Positions 15,196 through 23,740 of a stretch of DNA of 44,180 bases are shown piece after piece. The position numbers and the translations under genes are program-made. Position 1 is the first letter of the stretch, and each line of letters starts with the position of its first letter. A model generated the notes under the pieces. That model was given only the letters and a program-made list of their open reading frames with translations, had not been told where the DNA came from and did no database searches. Source of the DNA: Deltaproteobacteria bacterium CG11_big_fil_rev_8_21_14_0_20_42_23 (GTDB lineage Bacteria > UBA10199 > 2-02-FULL-44-16); assembly GCA_002796345.1 (NCBI GenBank), contig PCXC01000004.1:1-44180 (forward strand), read 5' to 3'.

Positions 15196-16614
15196 CTAAA
15201 TAATCGCCACACCATCGCAGTTTTGCGTTGGCTTTACATCAAGAGCGTCAAGCACGGTGGGGAAAAGATCTGCGCTTCTGGCATGCTTCCGTTCAAAGGT
15301 AGTATTGCAGAGCATTACGCAACGCATGTGCTCCCAGTGAAGTGAACCGTGTGAGCCGTGATGTTCTGGGTGTTCAAACTTTAAACGTAAATCATAGCCA
15401 GACTTTGCACTCACAATTAAATCACCTGCTCTCGGCGAACGCAGTAATTGCGCTAGTTGCAGCGGAGCATCTGGATATTCACTGTCGATGGTGCGCTCAA
15501 AGCTTTCGGCAAAACTCATCTTTTGTGGAAGTGCATCGTAGCCGAAAGGATCTGCATTTACCACTTGATAGCAAATCTTATCGCCTTCTTCTTTTACTTT
15601 TGCCTCGCCACGCTTGCTGAGAATATCAAAACCACCTTCGTTATTTCTGATAGCCACTATATCAACTGCCTCTTGTGCCAAAAAATCTTTCAGTAAATCT
15701 GGAGACATTTTTCTCAGCTCTTCTTGCGTGGTAATACGCTGCCAACCATCGTGATTGCGAAATGAAACATTGCTCATACCATTTCCAGAAACCATGCTAG
15801 CAGCTCTGGCATTGAATCTTCGGTGAATGAGGGGATAATAAAAAGTTGGAAAATCTCGTTCTTCCAAAAAAGTGTTAATACAAAAGTGATGATCGGTTTT
15901 GGAAAGTCCATGATCAGAGACAATCCACAATTGCGTATTATCCCATTCATTTTTTTTCTTCAACTCCGCTACAATTTCGCCAATGGATTCATCCAAGAAC
16001 TTGTAGCTGTCTAAAGTGGCCTCGTGCTTTGGCCCCGCCAAGTGGCCATATTCGTCAATGCCGGGATACACCACAAACAAAAAACGCAAATCGGGAATAC
16101 GAAGTGCATTCATCGTTTTTTCATGCGCTGCTTTGTCGGCAAAAGTCCAGTGGTCGGTAAGATGCGCGTAATACCAATACCAAATGCGAGAAAGTTTAGT
16201 GAGATTTCGATTTCCAAAACGCGGCGTCACCGCATTAAAAATATTGTAGGCTTCGGGGATAAGATCAAACAAGGTGTCTGTTCCCGCCTTGATATCTTTG
16301 CCCATGAAGTAGCTTTCTAAACCAACATAACTCCTGTGACCATCTGGCCAGCCAAAGCCTTTGGCGAAAGCTTTTTTATCGAACCATCTTATCCCCGGCA
16401 TGTTTGCCGTACCGGCGAAATTTCCGGTGAGAAATGGAAGATAAGCTGGACCTGTTGTGGAAGGAAAAGTGGTGGTGGCCTTAAAGTCAGTACCAGCCTG
16501 AATCAGGTGTTCGGTAATGTAAGGAAGTTTTCCAAGCGCAGAAAGCTCTTGAATCACGTCTGGCCTTGCACCATCGGCAAGAATGACAATTACTTTTTTG
16601 TAGTTTTTTTTCAT
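15196..16614 (-). CDS. Type I phosphodiesterase / nucleotide pyrophosphatase family protein
   Basis: A 472-residue alkaline-phosphatase-superfamily hydrolase of the PF01663 type. Metal and catalytic residues are visible: D14 in ILADGARPD, the nucleophile region TTTFPSTTGPAY with T54 as likely nucleophile, YPGIDEYGHLAGP (Asp and His ligands), IVSDHGLSKTDHH, and HHGSHGS near the C-terminus. A TTG 39 bases upstream is in frame, but MKKNYKKVIVILADG at 16614 is the natural family start; neither has a good Shine-Dalgarno. There is no signal peptide, so it probably acts in the cytoplasm on nucleotide- or phospholipid-type phosphodiesters. It stands alone, convergent with the paralogue pair. Confidence 0.9.
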   Translation of the reverse strand: MKKNYKKVIVILADGARPDVIQELSALGKLPYITEHLIQAGTDFKATTTFPSTTGPAYLPFLTGNFAGTANMPGIRWFDKKAFAKGFGWPDGHRSYVGLESYFMGKDIKAGTDTLFDLIPEAYNIFNAVTPRFGNRNLTKLSRIWYWYYAHLTDHWTFADKAAHEKTMNALRIPDLRFLFVVYPGIDEYGHLAGPKHEATLDSYKFLDESIGEIVAELKKKNEWDNTQLWIVSDHGLSKTDHHFCINTFLEERDFPTFYYPLIHRRFNARAASMVSGNGMSNVSFRNHDGWQRITTQEELRKMSPDLLKDFLAQEAVDIVAIRNNEGGFDILSKRGEAKVKEEGDKICYQVVNADPFGYDALPQKMSFAESFERTIDSEYPDAPLQLAQLLRSPRAGDLIVSAKSGYDLRLKFEHPEHHGSHGSLHWEHMRCVMLCNTTFERKHARSADLFPTVLDALDVKPTQNCDGVAII

Positions 16615-16660
16615 TTTGAATTTTATTTTCGTTGTTTTAGGGCGTGTTGACAATCAGCTT

Positions 16661-16734
16661 CTTGTCATTCTGAGCGAAGCGAAGAATCTACTACATTTGC
16701 TGAGGAGATCCTTCACTACGTTCAGGATGACAAG
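16661..16734. repeat. REP/BIME-like inverted repeat
   Basis: A 74-base element whose ends are imperfect inverted repeats: CTTGTCATTCTGAG (16661-16674) against TTCAGGATGACAAG (16721-16734), complementary at 12 of 14 positions. The interior contains GCGAAGCGAAGAATC and GAGATCCTTC, typical of dispersed GTCATTCTGAGCGAAGCGAAG repeats known from many genomes. It lies between the phosphodiesterase start and the end of the pseudopilin gene. Confidence 0.7.
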
Positions 16735-16748
16735 CTTAGAAGATCACA

Positions 16749-17222
16749 TTACAACTTCACAATGTGCGTCACAATATCAACCGTTTGTTCTTCATTATTT
16801 TCTTGCCACGAGACAATCAGCTTCAACTCCCGCACGGTTTTTTTGATTTCTTCAGTTAATTGCTTTCCCACCAAAGCTTGGATACTTCCTTCGTTTCCAA
16901 GAGGTGGCGCTGGAAGGTCGATGCGCTTTATTTCGTAGCTCCACTTATAGTCAGAGTAGATGCCTTCAAACGTACCCGATTCAGACTTCTCGTCTGGAAA
17001 CTCGCCTTTTTTTTCATCTTTGTGCAGCTCAATTTCAATCTCGCCCATTTTTTCTTCGGCAAGTTGAGTTGCAATGGTAAGCGTTTCGGCTCTGCGGCTG
17101 GTGAGCAGTGTGTTCCCTTGCAGCGAAACAAGTGCCACAAGCGAGAAAGCCAAAATGGCACTGGATACGAGGATTTCTAGAAGCGTAAATCCTTTTGACG
17201 TTGAGGAAAAAACTCGGCTCAT
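16749..17222 (-). CDS. GspI-like minor pseudopilin (type II secretion / type IV pilin fold)
   Basis: A 157-residue protein with a class III (prepilin) signal: a short basic leader, then GFTLLEILVSS at residues 11-21, giving cleavage after G11 and the conserved Glu at mature position 5. A hydrophobic helix to about residue 32 follows. The C-terminal globular domain, with LAEEKMGEIE near 50 and late WQENNEEQTVDIVTHIV, resembles GspI. No other gsp or pil genes are present. The ATG abuts the MlaC-like stop with no gap, so it is the last gene of a TolC/MlaC-like/pseudopilin operon. Confidence 0.85.
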   Translation of the reverse strand: MSRVFSSTSKGFTLLEILVSSAILAFSLVALVSLQGNTLLTSRRAETLTIATQLAEEKMGEIEIELHKDEKKGEFPDEKSESGTFEGIYSDYKWSYEIKRIDLPAPPLGNEGSIQALVGKQLTEEIKKTVRELKLIVSWQENNEEQTVDIVTHIVKL

Positions 17223-17945
17223 TTATTTTCCGTTGGCGAACCTGAAGTCACTTTTTTTTTGAGTCCGCTGCAACTCTATCGCAGCTCGTTCTTCTTTTAC
17301 CTGCTTCAGTTTCTTTTCCATGAGGCCTACCAAATGGCCATATCCATCTTTATTGATAATTTTATTGAATTGGTATTTGTAATTTTGAACCAAGCTGGCT
17401 TCATCTACAATGATGTCGTAAATTTTCCACTCGGTGCCTTCTTTTTTCAGTTTATAGTTGAGCTGCATTTTTAAACGCTCGGCCGGAATGTTAATGAGGG
17501 TATACACTTGCGCGCGGTCTTTCTTTTTGGCAATGTAACTTTCTTTCACATAAGAAACGGTATATTTGCTTCCACCTTTTTTCTTTGCTTCAAGGTGTTC
17601 GTTTGAAAACAAAGCCTTCTCTTGCAAAATATCCGTCATGAGTTGCGTAAATTTTTCTTGGTCTTTAGCTGAAAGTTCAGCCCAATGACTGGCAAGCGAA
17701 ACCTTGGAAAGCTCACGCACATCAAAGGTACCGTTGATAATTTGTTTCTTGAGATTTTTATTATAGGCTTTATCAGCTTCGGTTAAATGATCACCCTTTT
17801 TAAAAGAGGAAAGCTGATCATCCAAACTTTGAATAGCTCGCATGGGAGAACCAGGTTTGGCGGTGATCTTTGCATGACCAGAAGCCGAAAAAAGAAAAAG
17901 GCACACTACAAGTGCCAGAAATGAAAAAATATTTGAAGCCTTCAT
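17223..17945 (-). CDS. MlaC/Ttg2D-like periplasmic phospholipid-binding protein
   Basis: A 240-residue exported protein with a signal peptide (hydrophobic residues 8-21, cleavage likely after SGHA). The body follows the MlaC / toluene-tolerance Ttg2D pattern: an N-terminal helical segment, the ELSKVSLASHWAELSAKDQEKF block near residues 78-99, then a beta-rich core with VYTLINIPAERLKMQLNYKL and EWKIYDIIVDEASLVQNYKYQF. MlaC shuttles phospholipids between outer and inner membrane as part of the Mla system. The MlaFEDB transporter genes are absent here; instead a TolC-type gene lies two bases upstream in the same operon. Confidence 0.9.
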   Translation of the reverse strand: MKASNIFSFLALVVCLFLFSASGHAKITAKPGSPMRAIQSLDDQLSSFKKGDHLTEADKAYNKNLKKQIINGTFDVRELSKVSLASHWAELSAKDQEKFTQLMTDILQEKALFSNEHLEAKKKGGSKYTVSYVKESYIAKKKDRAQVYTLINIPAERLKMQLNYKLKKEGTEWKIYDIIVDEASLVQNYKYQFNKIINKDGYGHLVGLMEKKLKQVKEERAAIELQRTQKKSDFRFANGK

Positions 17946-17947
17946 GT

Positions 17948-19348
17948 TTATTGTTCTCCTTGTTGAATCTGTTTGAGGGATACTGCAACTGTTCGTTCCA
18001 GATCTGCAAGCGCTAAATTGTAGTCGTACACCGACTTCAAGTATTCGCCTCGTTTTAAAAGCAGAGTTTGTAACACTTCGGCATATTTATCTTGGTCTCC
18101 TACTCCTATGTCTTGATTGCTTTTTTCCAGGAAAACCGCCTGCCTCGCAAGAGATTTGGCTTTGTCGGCAGCGAGATAATTTTCTTTAGAACGTTTCGCA
18201 AAAAGGAATGCCTTTTTCGCCCTAATTTCTAAACCTTTCTTGGCTTCCATTTGATCAAAACTTGCCTTGAGCATTTCAGCTTTTGCTTTTTGGATTTTAG
18301 CATTGCTCGCGTGAAAATCGATATCTCCACTTAACTGAAAGCCAACTCCACCTCGTTGATAGTTGAAAGGATTACTGTAATCATCAGTGTTCGCAACTCC
18401 CGTTACCGTTGAAGTAGTGCCACCCACTTCATAAAAAAGACCAATTCCAGCTTTGGGAAGTCTTTTATATTTTTCAAGTTTAAGCTGTCGTTTTTTTGTC
18501 TCAACCCCAATGGCCAGCAACTTGGCATCTGGCTCTGTTTGAAGCGCAGCTCTTTCAATATAAGATTCAAAGGCTTCAAGTCTGGCTGAAGTAGGATTTA
18601 AGTTTCGTGTAGAAAGTTGAAAAACTTGCTCGTCTGGAAGCTGAAGATAAAAACGAAAACCATCAGTGGCTAAGGCTTGATTTTCAATGGCTTCAAGAAG
18701 ACGCTTTTCCAGCTCAACCTTAAACAGCTTTAGGCGAATAAGGTCTGTTGGTGCAATATCGGGTGTATCTTTTTCTTCTTCACTTTCAATTTTATCGTTC
18801 ACTTTTTTTGCAGCATCTTGAATGAGACGAATCACTTCGTGCGCATACTGCAAGCCAAAGTAAAGTCGTTTCACTTCATACACCAGATTGAGTTCTTCTT
18901 TTTGCTTGTAGTATTTTGCAGCTTCAATTCCACCATCTGCTAAGTCTTGAGCAATTTTTAACTGCCCAAAGGTGGTGAGAGGAATAATCACATTCGTATG
19001 AAACGAATTGAACATGGTAATATTGCCATCAAAAAAAGAACCCAGCGCATTGCTGACATCACTGGGAACTGGAGCTGCTCTATATTTGTATTCTAATTTT
19101 GGCCAAAAAAGTGCGTTAGCCTCTTCGCGCTGAAATTTTGCAGCATCGATACCAGCGCTTGCACCTCTCAGTTTTGGATAATTTTCTAGTGCGCGTTCAA
19201 GTGATTTTTCTAGGCTCAGCACCAAAACTGGTGGAGCTGAAACCATATCTGCAGCTGGCAAATTATTTTCAGCGTGAACAACAACAGTAAAAAAAGAAAA
19301 AGAACCCAATATCATTATGAAAAAAAATACCTTCACCAATCTTCTCAT
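17948..19348 (-). CDS. TolC-family outer-membrane protein
   Basis: A 466-residue outer-membrane channel of the TolC / OEP family. A signal peptide covers residues 1-26 (ending VVVHA). The mature protein has the duplicated long-helix architecture: ENYPKLRGASAGIDAAKFQREEANALFWPKL at the first repeat and a matching helical pair beginning EAFESYIERAALQTEPDAKLLAIGVE in the second. The ATG has an AGGGAAAAGGGG tract upstream. It is first gene of an operon with the MlaC-like and pseudopilin genes. No inner-membrane pump or periplasmic adaptor is adjacent, so its partner is unknown; the operon suggests envelope lipid export or trafficking. Confidence 0.9.
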   Translation of the reverse strand: MRRLVKVFFFIMILGSFSFFTVVVHAENNLPAADMVSAPPVLVLSLEKSLERALENYPKLRGASAGIDAAKFQREEANALFWPKLEYKYRAAPVPSDVSNALGSFFDGNITMFNSFHTNVIIPLTTFGQLKIAQDLADGGIEAAKYYKQKEELNLVYEVKRLYFGLQYAHEVIRLIQDAAKKVNDKIESEEEKDTPDIAPTDLIRLKLFKVELEKRLLEAIENQALATDGFRFYLQLPDEQVFQLSTRNLNPTSARLEAFESYIERAALQTEPDAKLLAIGVETKKRQLKLEKYKRLPKAGIGLFYEVGGTTSTVTGVANTDDYSNPFNYQRGGVGFQLSGDIDFHASNAKIQKAKAEMLKASFDQMEAKKGLEIRAKKAFLFAKRSKENYLAADKAKSLARQAVFLEKSNQDIGVGDQDKYAEVLQTLLLKRGEYLKSVYDYNLALADLERTVAVSLKQIQQGEQ

Positions 19349-19423
19349 TCAAAAACCCCTTTTCCCTGCTTATAGAGCGCGTTTTGTATCAAGAGAAAAT
19401 GAGGAACGCAAGAGATAGATAGC

Positions 19424-20809
19424 TTAGGCACTAAGCTCGGGATGCCTTACTCCTACAGGCTTTAGCGGGAGGGTAAACGAAAATTCACTACCTCGGTTTG
19501 CTTTGCTTGAAACCCAAAGTCTTCCACCGTGTAACTCCACAATCTTTTTGGTGATGGTAAGCCCCAAACCAAGGCCTGCAAATTCTCGTGTTTCACTGCC
19601 ATCACCTTGCACAAAACCATCGAATATTTTTTTTCTTTTTTCTGGAGGAATGCCCACCCCAGTATCTTTTACCGAAATGCGCAACATCTCACCAATCTTT
19701 GCCGCATCCACCGAAACAGAGCCTCGCTTGGTGAACTTCATCGCGTTATCCAAGAGATGCTTAAACACTTGAGCAATTTTTTCTTGGTCGCCGTAGACAC
19801 CTGGCGTGTTTGGATTGAGGTGAATACTGAGATCAATTCCCTTTCGAAGTGAAAGCGTGGGCATGACTTCGGAAACAATTTGATGCAAATCGAGACGATG
19901 AATATCAAGGGTTAGCTGATGTGATTCAAGCTTCGAAAGATTGAAGAGCGCATTCAACGTGTCCGAAAGCCTTATGCCCGACTGGCGAATAAGCGAGAGA
20001 TGTGCAATTTGCTCTTCTGTCATTTCGCCATCAGCTCCGTCTATCATCATCTCGGACAAACCAATAATGGCATTGAGTGGAGTACGAAGTTCATGAGAAA
20101 CATTGGAGAGCAATTGATTTTTCAAAATATTGGCCTGCTTCAAAGCTTGATTTTGCCGAGCAAGTTTTTCGTAGAGAAAAGTATTTTGCAGTGATTGAGA
20201 AAATTGAACCGCAATCACTTGCATAAGCTCATACCATTCTGCAGTAAATTCTCCTGAAAGAGGCGAGTCAAAATTTAACAACGCGATTACTTTTTTCTGC
20301 GAATAAAGGGGTAAGCATGCTTCACACGAAAGCTGCACAAAATATCGAAGCGCCTCGCAACGACAGGCACGCCAATCATCATCCGTCATCAGCTCTTTTT
20401 TGGTAAGCAAATTTTTCCTCTTGCTAATCAATGAAACAAAATTACGGATATCATCTAAGTTAAACTGCAACGGTTTTAAGTTGTGCTGCGTTTTGATGTA
20501 CCACGCACCCTTTTCATCACAGAGCAAAAGTGAACAGCCCAAAACTCCCAAGGTTTCGGTGGCGTAATTCACCATGAAGGAATACACGTCTCGAGGGTCT
20601 GAAAGTTCACTCAATCTGGTAAGTAAATCTTTTACGGTGGAAGAAACATCGAGTTTTGCTTGCTGGTGAAAAAACCGTTGGAAAAAACGTGAGACAGAAG
20701 ACCAGTTGAGAATCATTTTTAGAACAAAAATCACAAGCCCAAGCAAACTCACCGCACCAAGCACCCAAAACATTCCTAGCGAAGAAGAGCTTGTGAAAAA
20801 TTGTAGCAA
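19424..20809 (-). CDS. Membrane-linked GAF sensor histidine kinase
   Basis: A 461-residue kinase with one transmembrane helix (about 12-34), a GAF domain (about 58-212), and a HisKA/HATPase core. The H-box is LLSNVSHELRTPLNAI with H239 as phosphoacceptor; the N-box is HLLDNAMKFT; G1 is DTGVGIP and G2 is GLGLGLT. The GAF domain has C147, C151, C162 and C165 in WRACRCEALRY...CEAC, a cluster that could bind metal or sense redox, though this is inference. Start: a TTG at 20809 with GGGGGA six bases upstream; an in-frame ATG at 20773 lacks well-spaced Shine-Dalgarno. No response regulator is adjacent, so it is an orphan kinase here. Confidence 0.9.
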   Translation of the reverse strand: MLQFFTSSSSLGMFWVLGAVSLLGLVIFVLKMILNWSSVSRFFQRFFHQQAKLDVSSTVKDLLTRLSELSDPRDVYSFMVNYATETLGVLGCSLLLCDEKGAWYIKTQHNLKPLQFNLDDIRNFVSLISKRKNLLTKKELMTDDDWRACRCEALRYFVQLSCEACLPLYSQKKVIALLNFDSPLSGEFTAEWYELMQVIAVQFSQSLQNTFLYEKLARQNQALKQANILKNQLLSNVSHELRTPLNAIIGLSEMMIDGADGEMTEEQIAHLSLIRQSGIRLSDTLNALFNLSKLESHQLTLDIHRLDLHQIVSEVMPTLSLRKGIDLSIHLNPNTPGVYGDQEKIAQVFKHLLDNAMKFTKRGSVSVDAAKIGEMLRISVKDTGVGIPPEKRKKIFDGFVQGDGSETREFAGLGLGLTITKKIVELHGGRLWVSSKANRGSEFSFTLPLKPVGVRHPELSA

Positions 20810-20981
20810 GTGAAATCCCCCGGTTTGTAGTGAGGATATTATAACAATATTTTAAGGTAGTTACAAGATTTTCTTCAAGAAAAGATTATCTTTTTGGCTC
20901 CAAGAACTTGAAACATATCATGTATCCAAAATGAAATTGAAAAGAAAAAAATGAAGTTTGAAGGAAGCCGCTGAAAAGGTC

Positions 20982-21010
20982 TTGAATTCCAGTGCATTGA
21001 CGACTATCAT
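20982..21010 (+). promoter_or_regulatory. Candidate sigma-70 promoter of the S41 protease gene
   Basis: TTGAAT (20982-20987), a 17-base spacer, and TATCAT (21005-21010). The predicted transcript start near 21017 is only a few bases before the ATG at 21020, and no Shine-Dalgarno is present, which suggests a leaderless or nearly leaderless mRNA. The rest of the divergent gap 20810-20981 shows no other convincing element. Confidence 0.5.
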
Positions 21011-21019
21011 CCCTCGACT

Positions 21020-23740
21020 ATGAAATCATATAAAAAATCGTTTTTCGGCTTCCGTTCACTCTCCTTTTTGCTGCTTTTTTTAGGGGTCTTCTACGCTCTT
21101 CTTTTTCCGCTGAAGGGAAACGCCAGCAAAACGTCCTCACACGCCCTCTTTTTTAACACCGCAAAGGCCATTGAGCTGCATTATGTGGATTCGGACCGAG
21201 TAAAAGCCGAACACATGCTTGAAAAATCGCTTGAAAAACTTGAACTCTACATTCCCGAAGTGCTCGTAAAAACAAATGGCAAATCTCTGGATGTAAATGT
21301 GGGAATGGCAAAGAAAAGTTTTTCAAAATCAGAGGCCATCAAAGACCTGAGCCATTTGGCAAAAGTTTTAGACGACATCTATCTTTTTGTTGCGGTCAAT
21401 TATGATGGAAAACTCGAAAAAAGTGACATCCTCTATGTAATGCTCAACGGAATGCTGGAGCCACTTGATCCTCACAGCTCGTTTTTGACGCCCAAAATTT
21501 TTAAGGAATTCCGTGTTGGCACAAAAGGCGAATTTGGTGGACTTGGTTTTGTTATCGGCATCAGAGATGGAAATCTTACTGTCATCTCACCGCTTGAAGG
21601 CAGCCCTGCCTTTCGCGCTGGCATAAAATCTGGCGATAGCATTCACGAAATTGATGGCGTCTCCACTATTAATATGTCACTCACCGACGCCGTGAACAGA
21701 TTGCGTGGAAGAATTGGCAGCAAAGTAAGTTTGCTGCTTATGCGAAAAAACAAAGCTCAAACATTTGCAAAAATACTGAAACGCGAGCTCATTAAAATTG
21801 ACAGCATTCAGTCTAGCCTGCTTTCGGTCCAAGATAAGGACATTGGCTACATCAAGGTAAAAAGCTTTCAAGAAAACACCACACACGATCTCAAACTTGC
21901 CCTGAAAGATTTTCAGAAAAAAAGCACTCACTTTGAAGGCCTTATTTTGGACCTTCGCAATAATCCTGGCGGACTTTTGCAGCAGGCCATTGAAATGTGC
22001 GACCTCTTTCTTTCTTCTGGCACCATTGTCTCAACTGTAGCAGCAAGGGGTAAACTGTTGGAAGAAAACCAAGCACAAGCAGTTGGCACCGAGCCACCTT
22101 ATCCTCTTGTGGTTATTGTCAATGAAGGCTCTGCTTCGGCTGCCGAAATTGTTTCGGGTGCACTCAAGGCAAATAACCGCGCTGTCGTGGTGGGCGAAAG
22201 AACCTTTGGAAAAGGTTCGGTACAAACGGTCTTCAACTTTGGTGAAGACGAAGCGCTAAAACTCACCATTGCTCAATACTTGGCGGCAGGTACTCTTCCC
22301 ATTCAGCTCCGTGGACTCATCCCTGATATTGAACTTGTGCCCACTATCATCAGCAAAAAGAATATGAATTTGGTAAAAGATGAGTTCTTTGGTGAAGAAT
22401 CACTCGATCAACATCTGGAAGAAAAAAACGACGCTCTCGAAAAACCGCTCTACACAATTCCCATGATTACAAAAGATGAAGATCTTGATGAAGAAGAACT
22501 AAGCGAAAAAGCATATTCAAATAAAATAAATCTGGATGATGATTTTGCAGCAACTTTTTCTCGCGATTTTCTCTTGAGAGCTGGCGCATTTGTGAGGCCA
22601 AAAAGCTTGGTAAATGCAAAGCCTTTTATCCAAGAAACGCTTCAAAAAAACACTGCCGAAATAGCAAAAAAACTTGCTGAACTTGATATCGATTGGAGTC
22701 AGAAAAAAAATGGAGCTGAGAAAACTTCGACATTAAATATCATCACCTCTTACGAATTGCTTCAAAATGAAAAGAAAGTCGCCTCTCTCACAGGTGGCGA
22801 AAAAGCTACACTCAAGTTAAGCTTGACCAACAAAGGCAAAACTCCTCTCTACCGTTTTATTGCACTGGGTTCTTCGGAACATGGACTCCTCAACAATCGT
22901 GAATTTGTGTTTGGAAAAATAAATCCGAGCGAGACAAAAAGCCAAAGCGTTTCCATCGACATTCCAGATGGTGTCCCTGCTCAGGAACTCCCCATGACCC
23001 TTAGCTTTCAGAGCGATCACACCGAAATGAAAACCGAAAAAGAAAAAATGCTCCTCATTCCTATTCGTTCTAAGGATACTCCCGAGTTTGGCATTAGCTT
23101 CAACTTTAAAGAAGAGGGTCAGAAAAATTTAGGTAACAAAAAACCTCTTCACCTCGAAGTTTCCGTTGAAAATACCGGAAAAGGAAACTCTGGAAAAGAC
23201 ACCATCGCCACGCTTAGCAACGAAAGTGGAGATTCAGTGTTTTTGAAAAAAGGCCGAGCTGTGTTGGGAACCTTAAAGCCAAAAGAATCTAAAACGGTTG
23301 ATTTTGTTTTCTATCTCGAACCAGAATTTACTGAAAAAGACGTGCAACTCGATTTTCTCCTCTATGATTCCGAACATGTCGTTGCTCTTGAAAAAACCAT
23401 TAGCCTCCACCTCGCAAATGGCCACCTGTCACCAGCTCCAGGCCAACAGCTTCGTGGACCGCAAATTTTCTTATCCCAAAAAAATACTGATTCTAAAAAT
23501 GTGGGAGCAAAGTGGCAGTTGGAAGGCGTGATAAAAGACGACAAAAACATAAAAGATTATTTTGTTTTTGTTCAAGAAAAAAAGATGGCTTATTTTCCTG
23601 CTGAAAAGCTAACAAAAGAACTTCCGTTTTCACTTTCTCTTCCCCTGGAAAAAGGAAACAACAAAATCACCATTGGCGCGCGTGACTACGACGATCTTGT
23701 CAGCCGCGAAACCATCGTGATAAGGAGAAGTGATTCCTAA
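21020..23740 (+). CDS. C-terminal processing protease (S41A) with long C-terminal beta domains
   Basis: A 906-residue CtpA/Prc-type protease. An uncleaved or cleavable signal helix lies at 13-30. The PDZ domain spans about 165-250 with GGLGFVIGIRDG and SPAFRAGIKSGDSIHEIDG. The S41 core has LDLRNNPGGLL, the catalytic Ser373 in NEGSASAAEIVSGAL and Lys398 in GERTFGKGSVQT. Residues beyond about 450 are unusual in length: after an acidic linker come what look like two CARDB/Ig-like modules (near 590-690 and 710-815) and a final beta module to 906. Such tails may bind partners or the envelope. It is the first gene of an S41-ribF-aroE-like unit, and its stop overlaps ribF by one base. Confidence 0.92.
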   Translation: MKSYKKSFFGFRSLSFLLLFLGVFYALLFPLKGNASKTSSHALFFNTAKAIELHYVDSDRVKAEHMLEKSLEKLELYIPEVLVKTNGKSLDVNVGMAKKSFSKSEAIKDLSHLAKVLDDIYLFVAVNYDGKLEKSDILYVMLNGMLEPLDPHSSFLTPKIFKEFRVGTKGEFGGLGFVIGIRDGNLTVISPLEGSPAFRAGIKSGDSIHEIDGVSTINMSLTDAVNRLRGRIGSKVSLLLMRKNKAQTFAKILKRELIKIDSIQSSLLSVQDKDIGYIKVKSFQENTTHDLKLALKDFQKKSTHFEGLILDLRNNPGGLLQQAIEMCDLFLSSGTIVSTVAARGKLLEENQAQAVGTEPPYPLVVIVNEGSASAAEIVSGALKANNRAVVVGERTFGKGSVQTVFNFGEDEALKLTIAQYLAAGTLPIQLRGLIPDIELVPTIISKKNMNLVKDEFFGEESLDQHLEEKNDALEKPLYTIPMITKDEDLDEEELSEKAYSNKINLDDDFAATFSRDFLLRAGAFVRPKSLVNAKPFIQETLQKNTAEIAKKLAELDIDWSQKKNGAEKTSTLNIITSYELLQNEKKVASLTGGEKATLKLSLTNKGKTPLYRFIALGSSEHGLLNNREFVFGKINPSETKSQSVSIDIPDGVPAQELPMTLSFQSDHTEMKTEKEKMLLIPIRSKDTPEFGISFNFKEEGQKNLGNKKPLHLEVSVENTGKGNSGKDTIATLSNESGDSVFLKKGRAVLGTLKPKESKTVDFVFYLEPEFTEKDVQLDFLLYDSEHVVALEKTISLHLANGHLSPAPGQQLRGPQIFLSQKNTDSKNVGAKWQLEGVIKDDKNIKDYFVFVQEKKMAYFPAEKLTKELPFSLSLPLEKGNNKITIGARDYDDLVSRETIVIRRSDS

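Noticed and set aside
16615-16653. TTG-initiated extension of the phosphodiesterase
   Set aside because: The extra 13 residues are Lys/Thr-rich and unlike the family start; the ATG at 16614 begins the conserved sequence.
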